The notes beneath the pieces are model-generated. The model saw only the letters and a list, made by a program, of their open reading frames with translations, ran no database searches and had not been told where the DNA came from. 10,265 bases of DNA, taken from the NCBI GenBank assembly GCA_044370695.1, contig JBILVB010000133.1:1-10265 (forward strand), in the 5' to 3' direction. The translations under genes and the position numbers were made by a program. The first letter of the stretch is position 1; each line of letters starts with the position of its first letter. Source of the DNA: JBEIFW01 sp044370695 (lineage in GTDB: Bacteria > Actinomycetota > Acidimicrobiia > Acidimicrobiales > Ilumatobacteraceae). This document shows, piece by piece, positions 1 to 7,233 of this stretch.

Positions 1-1
1 C

Positions 2-1171
<1,170 letters not shown>

Positions 1172-1176
1172 GCGCC

Positions 1177-2196
1177 ATGGATTTCGGCGTCGTGCTCCAG
1201 ACCAACCCGCCGGCGTGGCGGGTGGTCGACCTGGCCCGGAAGGCCGAGGCGTTCGGGTTCAGCCACGTGTGGACGTTCGACTCCCACCTGTTGTGGGAGG
1301 AGCCGTTCGTCATCTACAGCCAGATCCTCGCCGAGACCCGCAAGGTGATCGTGGGGCCGATGGTGACCAACCCGGCCACGCGGGACTGGACCGTGACCGC
1401 GAGCCTGTTCGCCACGCTGAACGAGATGTACGGGAACCGCACGATCTGCGGCATCGGTCGGGGTGACTCGGCGGTCCGCGTGACCAACGGTGCCCCGACC
1501 ACGCTCGCCACCTTGCGGGAGTCGATCCACGTGATCCGGGAGCTCGCCAACGGTCGGGAGGTCGACTACAAGGGCGCCACCCTTCGGTTCCCGTGGTGCG
1601 TCGGCAGTGCGCTCGAGGTCTGGGTGGCGGCCTACGGCCCCAAAGCGCTGGCGCTCACCGGAGAGGTCGCCGACGGGTTCATCCTCCAACTCGCCGACCC
1701 CGACATCACGGCCTGGACGATCGCAGCGGTGCGCCAGGCGGCCGAACGCGCCGGGCGCGACCCGGCGTCGGTGCGGATCTGTGTCGCCGCACCCGCCTAC
1801 GTCGGCCACGACGTCCCCTACCAGCGCGACCAGTGCCGCTGGTTCGGCGGCATGGTCGGCAATCACGTCGCCGACCTCGTGGCGCGTTACGGCGGCGACG
1901 GCTCGGCCGTCCCGACGGCGCTGACGGCGTACATCGAGGGTCGTCAGGGCTACGACTACAACGAGCACGGCCGCAGCGGGAACTCCCACACCACGTTCGT
2001 CCCCGACGAGATCGTCGACCGCTTCTGCATCCTCGGTCCGGTCGACGAACACGTTCGCCGGCTCGCCGAGCTCCAGGACCTGGGCGTCGACCAGTTCGCG
2101 GTCTACCTGCAGCACGACGGCAAGGAAGCGACGCTCGAAGCCTACGGCGAGCGGATCATCCCGGCGATGGCGGCCAAGGTGATCGCCAAGCGATGA
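1177..2196 (+). CDS. LLM-class flavin/F420-dependent oxidoreductase
   Basis: A 339-residue member of the luciferase-like monooxygenase superfamily, which groups FMNH2-dependent monooxygenases with F420-dependent dehydrogenases and reductases. The ATG at 1177 gives the family-like N-terminus MDFGVVLQT. Visible marks are GFSHVWTFDSHLLWEEP near residues 25-45, GIGRGDSA at 92-99 (cofactor phosphate region) and VAAYGPKALALTGEVADGF from residue 150, the signature typical of F420-type members. The sequence resembles the family labelled F420-dependent oxidoreductase, CPS_4043 type. That comes from memory and was not searched, and FMN use is equally possible. No strong ribosome-binding site precedes it, so translation is probably coupled to the dehydrogenase gene 5 nt upstream. 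Its stop overlaps the next start. In this operon it could oxidise or reduce the imported ring compound, for example as a dihydropyrimidine dehydrogenase or oxygenase. An SsuD-like sulfonate monooxygenase is the alternative. Substrate and cofactor are not determined by the sequence. Confidence 0.87.
   Translation: MDFGVVLQTNPPAWRVVDLARKAEAFGFSHVWTFDSHLLWEEPFVIYSQILAETRKVIVGPMVTNPATRDWTVTASLFATLNEMYGNRTICGIGRGDSAVRVTNGAPTTLATLRESIHVIRELANGREVDYKGATLRFPWCVGSALEVWVAAYGPKALALTGEVADGFILQLADPDITAWTIAAVRQAAERAGRDPASVRICVAAPAYVGHDVPYQRDQCRWFGGMVGNHVADLVARYGGDGSAVPTALTAYIEGRQGYDYNEHGRSGNSHTTFVPDEIVDRFCILGPVDEHVRRLAELQDLGVDQFAVYLQHDGKEATLEAYGERIIPAMAAKVIAKR
2178..2184 (+). promoter_or_regulatory. Ribosome-binding site for the first permease gene
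   Basis: The heptamer GGTGATC matches the extended complement of the 16S rRNA 3' end and lies 8 nt before the ATG at 2193, inside the end of the oxidoreductase gene. It supports a start at the ATGA overlap rather than an internal one. Confidence 0.45.
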
Positions 2197-3053
2197 GATC
2201 GTTGCGTGCGGCCCTGCGCCCGTTCCTGCTCGGGCTCGCTGCCGTCCTGCTCGCCGTCGCGGCGTGGGAGGCGTTCAAGGCGATCGGTGGCGGCGACCGG
2301 TTCCTCGGGGTCAACACCGATGCGCGGTCGATGCCGCACGTCTGGGACATGGTCACCCGTCTCGCCGATCCGGAGAACCGCGGTACCGATCGCCCCGTCG
2401 GCCTCGCCGTGCTCGCCGGTGCCTGGTTCAGTCTCCGGTTGGCCTTCGCCGGATGGGTGCTCGGCATCGTGGTCGGCCTCGGACTGGCAGTCGTGATGCA
2501 GCGGTGGGGTTCGGCCGAGCGGGCGCTGCTGCCGTACGTCGTGGTGTCCCAGACCATCCCGCTGATCGCCTTGGCGCCGTTGATCGTCGCCTGGGGAGGG
2601 GAACTGTCGCTCGGGCCGTTCGAGTGGCAGGCGTGGATGTCGGTGGCGGTCGTCGCGGGCTATCTGGCCTTCTGCCCGATCGCCGTCGGCGCGCTGAAGG
2701 GCCTGCAGTCCCCGGCCCCGTCGGCCGTCGAGCTGTTCCGGTCGTACGCGGCCGGCCGGCGCGCCGAGCTGGTCAAGCTCCGGTTCCCGTCGGCCGTGCC
2801 CTACCTCGTTCCGGCGCTGCGGCTGTCGGCGGCGCTCAGCGTCGTCGGCGCGATCGTCGCCGAGATCTCGACCGGTCTGCGGGGTGGGATCGGCCGCTTG
2901 ATCCTCGAGTACTCCCGTGAGGCCACGGGTGATCCGGCGAAGGTGTACACGGCGATGTTCGGCGCCGCTGCGCTCGGTGTGCTCGTGGCCGGTCTGGTGC
3001 TCGGCCTCGACGCCTGGCTGATGCGGAACCGTCCCAGGGAGGCGAGGGCATGA
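2193..3053 (+). CDS. NitT/TauT-family ABC transporter permease (first of two)
   Basis: A 286-residue inner-membrane permease of the SsuC/TauC/ThiX class (binding-protein-dependent transport inner-membrane component). Hydrophobic segments lie near residues 10-28 and 86-107, followed by LLPYVVVSQTIPLIALAPLI, the segment around SVAVVAGYLAFCPIAVG, SAALSVVGAIVAE and a C-terminal helix near VLVAGLVLGLDAWL. The cytoplasmic EAA loop that docks on the ATPase starts at E180 and reads ELFRSYAAG, followed by RFPSAVPYLVPAL. The ATG overlaps the preceding stop (ATGA), and its own stop overlaps the ATPase start the same way. An insertion of roughly 45 residues between the first two hydrophobic segments (GGGDRFLGVNTDARSMPHVW onward) gives an extended external region. 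A second, distinct permease follows the ATPase, so the channel is probably a heterodimer. The class is clear; the substrate is not readable from this protein. Confidence 0.92.
   Translation: MRSLRAALRPFLLGLAAVLLAVAAWEAFKAIGGGDRFLGVNTDARSMPHVWDMVTRLADPENRGTDRPVGLAVLAGAWFSLRLAFAGWVLGIVVGLGLAVVMQRWGSAERALLPYVVVSQTIPLIALAPLIVAWGGELSLGPFEWQAWMSVAVVAGYLAFCPIAVGALKGLQSPAPSAVELFRSYAAGRRAELVKLRFPSAVPYLVPALRLSAALSVVGAIVAEISTGLRGGIGRLILEYSREATGDPAKVYTAMFGAAALGVLVAGLVLGLDAWLMRNRPREARA
3036..3042 (+). promoter_or_regulatory. Ribosome-binding site for the ABC ATPase gene
   Basis: AGGGAGG sits 7 nt before the ATG at 3050, inside the end of the first permease gene. It supports the ATGA-overlap start and independent ribosome loading in addition to coupling. 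Confidence 0.6.
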
Positions 3054-3862
3054 CTCCTTCGGGGGAGACCGCAGCAGTGGAGATCGACGGGGTCGGCAAG
3101 GTGTTCAACGCCGGCAAGCCCGGTCAGGTCGACGCGCTGCAGGACGTGTCGCTCACCGTCGCTCGAGGCGAAACGATCGCCCTGATCGGGCCGTCGGGTT
3201 GCGGCAAGTCCACCCTGTTGCGGCTGATCGCGAACCTGCTCGAGCCGACCGCCGGCACCGTGACCGTGAACGGGAAGACTGCCGCCCAGGCGCGTCGGGA
3301 CCAGGACTACGGGATGGCCTTCCAGCAGGCATCGCTGTTCGACTGGCGCACCGTGGCCCGCAACATCGAGCTCCCTCTCGAGCTCAAGGGATGGGACAAG
3401 CGGCGCCGCCGGGACAAGGCGCTCGAGATGCTCGACCTGGTGCAGTTGCGGGACTTCGCCGATCACCATCCGTGGGAGCTGTCGGGTGGGATGCAGCAAC
3501 GTGTCGCCATCGCACGGGCGCTGTCCGTCGACCCTCCGTTGCTCCTCATGGACGAGCCGTTCGGGGCGCTCGACGAGATGACCCGGGAGCACATGCAGAC
3601 CGAGCTGTTGCGGATCTGCAACCAGCTCGGCACCACCGTCGTACTCGTGACCCACTCGATCCCCGAGGCGGTCTATCTCGCGAATCGTGTGGTGGTGATG
3701 TCCCCGCGACCCGGACGCATCACGCGCGTCGTCGACGTGCCGCTCGGGGAACGCACCGAGGTCACCCGGGAGGACACGGCGTTCTTCGAGAAGATCACCG
3801 AGGTGCGCGAGCTGCTGCGCGGGGTCGAAGCGAGCGCCCGGAGCCACGAGGCGGCCTGGTGA
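3050..3862 (+). CDS. NitT/TauT-family ABC transporter ATP-binding protein
   Basis: A complete 270-residue ATPase that powers the importer from the cytoplasmic face. All expected motifs are intact. Walker A is GPSGCGKST at residues 47-55, the Q-loop lies in AFQQASLFDWRTV, and the ABC signature LSGGMQQR is at 144-151. Walker B is LLLMDEP, with D168 and catalytic E169, followed by GALDEM, and the H-loop histidine is H202 in VTHSI. The region SIPEAVYLANRVVVMSPRPGRI is typical of the SsuB/TauB/ThiZ group. The gene lies between the two permease genes and overlaps both, upstream as ATGA and downstream as GTGA. This arrangement implies one stoichiometrically produced complex: a single ATPase type, probably as a homodimer, under two different permeases. 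The functional class is secure. The transported substrate has to be inferred from the binding protein and the catabolic genes. Confidence 0.95.
   Translation: MTPSGETAAVEIDGVGKVFNAGKPGQVDALQDVSLTVARGETIALIGPSGCGKSTLLRLIANLLEPTAGTVTVNGKTAAQARRDQDYGMAFQQASLFDWRTVARNIELPLELKGWDKRRRRDKALEMLDLVQLRDFADHHPWELSGGMQQRVAIARALSVDPPLLLMDEPFGALDEMTREHMQTELLRICNQLGTTVVLVTHSIPEAVYLANRVVVMSPRPGRITRVVDVPLGERTEVTREDTAFFEKITEVRELLRGVEASARSHEAAW
3848..3851 (+). promoter_or_regulatory. Ribosome-binding site for the second permease gene
   Basis: GAGG lies 7 nt before the GTG at 3859 that overlaps the ATPase stop. It is short, but it is the best site available and supports the GTG start. Confidence 0.4.
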
Positions 3863-4641
3863 CGGTCCGCCGCTTGCGCCTCGTCGTGCCGCCGGTCGTG
3901 GTGGCGCTCGCGTTCCTGGGCGCGTGGGAGCTGTTCGTCGTGGTGCGTGACATCAAGCCCTACCTGCTACCCAAGCCGAGCTTCATCGCCGAGAACATCG
4001 CCGAGCAGTGGGACGGCATGTGGGAAGCGGCTCGGAACACCGGTACCAACGCGGTGATCGGACTGCTGTCGGGCGCCGTGGCGGGCGTGGTGATGGCGTT
4101 CGTGGCCAACCGGTTCCGGGTGTTCCGCGAGATGTTCTCGCCGCTCGCTGCGGCGATCAACGCCATGCCGATCGTGGCGCTCACCCCGATGTTCAACAAC
4201 CTGTTCTCGATCACCAGCGCCACCCCGCGACGGCTCGTGGTGACGATCGTCGTGTTCTTCCCGGTCTTCCTGAACGTGCTGCGCGGACTCACCGCGGTCG
4301 ACCCGGCGCAGGTGGAACTGCTGCGGTCCTACGCCGCCGGTGATGCCACGGTGCTGCGCAAGGTGCGGGTCCCCAACGCGCTGCCGTTCCTGTTCACCGG
4401 GCTCAAGGTCGCAGCCAGCCTGTCGGTGATCTCGGCGATCGTGGCCGAGTACCTCGGGGGACCGCAGAACGGGCTCGGCAACCGCATCACCTCGGCGGCC
4501 TCGAACTCGGCCTACGGCCGGGCGTGGGCCTACGTGGCAGCCGCCTGCGTGATGGGGCTCGTGTTCTACGTCGGGGCGTTCGTGGCCGAACGGTTGGCCA
4601 TGCCCTGGCGTTCCAAGCGCGCGGCGGCGCAGGCGGGATGA
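3859..4641 (+). CDS. NitT/TauT-family ABC transporter permease (second of two)
   Basis: A 260-residue permease starting at a GTG that overlaps the ATPase stop as GTGA. The start gives a short basic N-terminus (VTVRRLRL) directly before the first hydrophobic helix (VVPPVVVALAFLGAWELFVV). Further membrane segments include AVIGLLSGAVAGVVMAFV, PLAAAINAMPIVALTPMF, VVTIVVFFPVFLNVL, the stretch around SLSVISAIVAEYLGG, and AYVAAACVMGLVFYVGAFV. The EAA loop begins at E153 and reads ELLRSYAAG, then RVPNALPFLFTGL. It shares the loop pattern with the first permease but is otherwise clearly divergent, so these are old paralogues and not a recent duplication. LPKPS after the first helix is typical of SsuC-type permeases. 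The two subunits probably form a heterodimeric pore. The next start codon, an alternative ATG at 4638, overlaps its stop, but I prefer a start 36 nt later. Confidence 0.92.
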   Translation: MTVRRLRLVVPPVVVALAFLGAWELFVVVRDIKPYLLPKPSFIAENIAEQWDGMWEAARNTGTNAVIGLLSGAVAGVVMAFVANRFRVFREMFSPLAAAINAMPIVALTPMFNNLFSITSATPRRLVVTIVVFFPVFLNVLRGLTAVDPAQVELLRSYAAGDATVLRKVRVPNALPFLFTGLKVAASLSVISAIVAEYLGGPQNGLGNRITSAASNSAYGRAWAYVAAACVMGLVFYVGAFVAERLAMPWRSKRAAAQAG

Positions 4642-4660
4642 CCCATGACCCACACGAAGC

Positions 4661-4665
4661 GAGGA
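4661..4665 (+). promoter_or_regulatory. Ribosome-binding site deciding the binding-protein start
   Basis: GAGGA lies 8 nt before the ATG at 4674. An in-frame ATG at 4638 overlaps the preceding stop, but it would put 12 extra residues (MTHDPHEARTPT) before the signal peptide and lacks a comparable site. The Shine-Dalgarno match therefore favours 4674. Confidence 0.6.
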
Positions 4666-4673
4666 CCCCAACG

Positions 4674-5810
4674 ATGAGAAGAACCATCCGGATGACGGCC
4701 GTGGCGGCCCTGAGCCTCGGGCTCGTCGCTGCGGCGTGCGGCGACGACAGCTCCTCGAGCGGCGGGGGCGGCACGCCAAAGAAGGTGAAACTCCAGCTCC
4801 AGTGGGTCACCCAGGCCCAGTTCGCCGGGTACTTCGCGGCGGTGGAGAAGGGGTTCTACAAGGACTTCGGGCTCGACGTGACCATCGTCGAGGGCGGCGT
4901 CGACATCGTCCCGCAGACGGCGTTGGCGAAGGGCGACGTCGACTTCGCGATCGCCTGGGTGCCCAAGGCGCTGGCCTCGCGCGAGCAGGGCGCCGGGATC
5001 ACGAACATCTCGCAGGTGTTCCAGCGGTCCGGCACGCTGCAGGTGTCCTGGAAGGACTCGAACATCACGAAGTCGGCCGACCTGAAGGGGAAGAAGGTCG
5101 GCAACTGGGGCTTCGGCAACGAGTTCGAGCTGTTCGCCGGCATGACCAAGGCCGGCCTCGACCCGGCCAAGGACGTCACGCTCGTCCAGCAGCAGTTCGA
5201 CATGAACGCGCTGTTGAAGAAGGAGATCGACGCGGCGCAGGCGATGACGTACAACGAGTACGCCCAGGTGCTGGAGGCCAAGAACCCGGCCACCGGGCAG
5301 CTCTACCAGCCGAGCGACTTCAACGTCATCGACTGGAACAAGGAGGGCACGGCGATGCTCCAGGACGCCATCTGGGCGAACACGGAGAAGCTCGACAAGG
5401 ACTCGGCCTACAAGGACACCGCCACCAAGTTCGTCGCGGCGTCGCTCCAGGGCTGGGCGTACTGCCGGGACAACGCGCAGGAGTGCGCGGACATCATCGT
5501 GAAGAAGGGCTCCAAGCTCGGCGCCAGCCACCAGCTCTGGCAGATGAACGAGATCAACAAGCTGATCTGGCCGTCGCCCGCCGACGGTGCCGGTACGCTC
5601 GACAAGGCGGCCTGGGACCAGTCGGTGAAGATCTCCAAGGAGACCAAGAACGCCGAGGGCGCGACGGTGCTGACGAAGGACCCCGATGCCAAGGCGGCGA
5701 ACTTCGACATCAACAAGGCGGCCGTCGCTCTGCTGAAGGCGAAGAAGGTCGACGTGGTCGGCAGCGGCTTCAAGCCGGTCACCGTCGAACTGAAGGAGAA
5801 CGGCCAGTAG
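4674..5810 (+). CDS. ABC transporter substrate-binding lipoprotein, NMT1/ThiY-like
   Basis: A 378-residue binding protein of the importer, probably anchored to the outer face of the cell membrane. The N-terminus MRRTIRMTAVAALSLGLVAAAC is a lipoprotein signal with the modified cysteine at C22, followed by a flexible DDSSSSGGGG linker. The mature part opens with LQLQWVTQAQFAGYFAAVEKGFY (W44 onward), like the ThiY/NMT1/RibY group, whose characterised members bind hydroxymethylpyrimidine or riboflavin. GVDIVPQTALAKGDVDFAIAW and LKGKKVGNWGFGNEFEL are ligand-cleft and hinge regions of that fold. C264 and C271 (YCRDNAQEC) could form a disulfide outside the cell. It follows the second permease gene by 32 nt with its own ribosome-binding site, and a strong hairpin comes right after its stop, fitting higher expression than the membrane subunits. 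A pyrimidine-like ligand is inferred from family resemblance; a taurine-like or other ligand is not excluded. Confidence 0.9.
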   Translation: MRRTIRMTAVAALSLGLVAAACGDDSSSSGGGGTPKKVKLQLQWVTQAQFAGYFAAVEKGFYKDFGLDVTIVEGGVDIVPQTALAKGDVDFAIAWVPKALASREQGAGITNISQVFQRSGTLQVSWKDSNITKSADLKGKKVGNWGFGNEFELFAGMTKAGLDPAKDVTLVQQQFDMNALLKKEIDAAQAMTYNEYAQVLEAKNPATGQLYQPSDFNVIDWNKEGTAMLQDAIWANTEKLDKDSAYKDTATKFVAASLQGWAYCRDNAQECADIIVKKGSKLGASHQLWQMNEINKLIWPSPADGAGTLDKAAWDQSVKISKETKNAEGATVLTKDPDAKAANFDINKAAVALLKAKKVDVVGSGFKPVTVELKENGQ

Positions 5811-5827
5811 CTCGGCCGTCGTGACCT

Positions 5828-5858
5828 GCGGGTGGGGGGCGGCTCGCCCCCCACCCGC
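5828..5858 (+). terminator. Perfect 13-bp GC-rich hairpin between binding-protein and aminotransferase genes
   Basis: Arms 5828-5840 and 5846-5858 are perfectly complementary (13 bp, 12 of them G-C) around a 5-nt loop GGCTC. The stem begins 18 nt after the binding-protein stop and ends 7 nt before the Shine-Dalgarno of the next gene. No T-tract follows, so a classical intrinsic terminator is doubtful. A U-less actinobacterial-type terminator, partial attenuator or 3'-end mRNA stabiliser is more likely. Because the structure is palindromic it would form on either strand's transcript. Confidence 0.7.
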
Positions 5859-5865
5859 GTACGCG

Positions 5866-5871
5866 AGGAGG
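5866..5871 (+). promoter_or_regulatory. Strong ribosome-binding site deciding the aminotransferase start
   Basis: A consensus AGGAGG lies 9 nt before the ATG at 5881. The in-frame ATG at 5872 abuts this site and is too close to be used, so 5881 is the supported start. Confidence 0.75.
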
Positions 5872-5880
5872 ATGGAATCC

Positions 5881-7233
5881 ATGACCACGCTCGAGACCCG
5901 CCCGTCGCAGGCCTACGCGGACGACCGCGCCCACGTGTTCCACTCGTGGTCGGCCCAGGGAGCCCTCACACCGCTCGTCGTCACCGGAGGGGAAGGGTCC
6001 TACTTCTGGACCGAGGACGGCACCCGCTACCTCGACTTCTCCTCGCAGCTGGTCAACGTCAACATCGGTCACCAGCACCCGAAGGTGATCGCGGCGATCA
6101 AGGCGCAAGCCGATCGGCTCACGACGATCGCCCCGTTCCACGCCAACGACGTCCGCTCGAGCGCGGCGCGGATGATCGCGGAGCGTGCGCCGGGCGATCT
6201 CGACATGGTGTTCTTCACCAACGGTGGTGCCGAAGCCACCGAGAACGCCATCCGCATGGCTCGGCTCCACACCGGCCGCCACAAGGTGATGGTCACGTAC
6301 CGGAGCTACCACGGCGCCACCGCCGGTGCGCTCACGATGACCGGGGACCCGCGCCGGTGGGCGAGCGAACCCGGGATCCCCGGGATCGTCCGGTTCTGGG
6401 GCCCGTATCCGTACCGCTCGGCGTTCCACGCCACGAGCGAGGCCGAGGAGTGCGCCCGGGCGCTCCAGCATCTGCGCGACACGATCATGGTGGAGGGCCC
6501 GGCCACGATCGCGGCCATCGTCCTCGAGACCGTCGTCGGCACCAACGGCATCCTCGTGCCGCCCGACGGCTACCTCGCCGGCGTGCGGCAGATCTGCGAC
6601 GAGCTCGGCATCGTGATGATCTGCGACGAGGTGATGTCGGGTTTCGGACGCTGCGGTGAGTGGTTCGCCGTGCAGCGTTGGAACGTCACGCCCGACCTGA
6701 TCTGCTTCGCCAAGGGCGTCAACTCCGGCTACCTGCCCCTCGGCGGGGTCGTCATCAGCCGCCGGATCGCCGAGACCTTTCGGGACCGCCCGTATCCCGG
6801 CGGGCTCACCTACTCCGGTCACGTGCTCGCCTGTGCCGCTGCGGTCGCCTCGATCGAGGTCTTCGAGGAAGAAGGCATCCTCGGCCACGTCCGCCGACTC
6901 GAGCGCGAGGTCGTCGCCCCGGAGCTCGCAGCGCTGAAGGACCGTCATCCCTGCGTCGGCGACGTGCGTGGGGTCGGCATGTTCTGGGCGATCGAGCTGG
7001 TGCTCGACCGGACCACCCGGGAGCCGTTCGTGCCGTTCAACGCCGCCGGGCCGGCGGCGGGGCCGATGGCGGAACTCATCGCAGCCTGCAAGGCCCGTGG
7101 GCTGTGGCCCTTCACGCACTTCAACCGGATCCACGTGGTGCCGCCGTGCACGATCAGCGACGAGGACCTGCGTCGCGGCATCGGCATCCTCGACGAGGTG
7201 CTCGCGCTCGCCGACGCCCGCGTCCGGGGGTGA
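5881..7233 (+). CDS. Class III PLP-dependent aminotransferase (beta-alanine/omega-amino acid type)
   Basis: A complete 450-residue fold-type I aminotransferase that moves an omega-amino group to a keto acid. Visible landmarks are VNVNIGHQHP near residue 60, TNGGAEATENAIRMAR (PLP phosphate region) and SYHGATAGALTMTGDPRRW. The pyridine-nitrogen aspartate is D249 in ICDEVMSGFGRCGEW, and the PLP-forming lysine is K278 in FAKGVNSGYLPLGG. The C-terminal region has GVGMFWAIEL and PPCTISDEDL. The GYLPLGG pattern and length resemble the group holding taurine:pyruvate and beta-alanine aminotransferases more than ornithine or GABA enzymes. With the semialdehyde dehydrogenase in the same operon, the likely reaction is beta-alanine (or beta-aminoisobutyrate) to malonate (or methylmalonate) semialdehyde; this is context inference. 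Taurine to sulfoacetaldehyde is the main alternative. It has the strongest ribosome-binding site in the operon, just after the hairpin, and its stop overlaps the next gene's GTG. Confidence 0.92.
   Translation: MTTLETRPSQAYADDRAHVFHSWSAQGALTPLVVTGGEGSYFWTEDGTRYLDFSSQLVNVNIGHQHPKVIAAIKAQADRLTTIAPFHANDVRSSAARMIAERAPGDLDMVFFTNGGAEATENAIRMARLHTGRHKVMVTYRSYHGATAGALTMTGDPRRWASEPGIPGIVRFWGPYPYRSAFHATSEAEECARALQHLRDTIMVEGPATIAAIVLETVVGTNGILVPPDGYLAGVRQICDELGIVMICDEVMSGFGRCGEWFAVQRWNVTPDLICFAKGVNSGYLPLGGVVISRRIAETFRDRPYPGGLTYSGHVLACAAAVASIEVFEEEGILGHVRRLEREVVAPELAALKDRHPCVGDVRGVGMFWAIELVLDRTTREPFVPFNAAGPAAGPMAELIAACKARGLWPFTHFNRIHVVPPCTISDEDLRRGIGILDEVLALADARVRG

Noticed and set aside
4638..4673. Alternative ATGA-overlap start for the binding lipoprotein
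   Set aside because: It would add 12 polar residues before the signal peptide. The ATG at 4674 has a GAGGA site at 8-nt spacing and gives a standard lipoprotein signal.
5821..5880. Upstream in-frame starts for the aminotransferase (GTG 5821, ATG 5872)
   Set aside because: The first would translate through the hairpin. The second touches the AGGAGG. The ATG at 5881 has proper spacing.
4566..5888. A 440-codon open frame on the minus strand across the binding-protein gene
   Set aside because: It is a low-complexity L/V/R/D-rich shadow produced by GC-biased third positions of the real + strand lipoprotein gene, which has a signal peptide and family motifs.
6369..6390. Palindrome-like run around CCCGGGATCCCCGGG in the aminotransferase gene
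   Set aside because: It encodes the continuous family sequence EPGIPGIVR and is explained by Gly/Pro codons.
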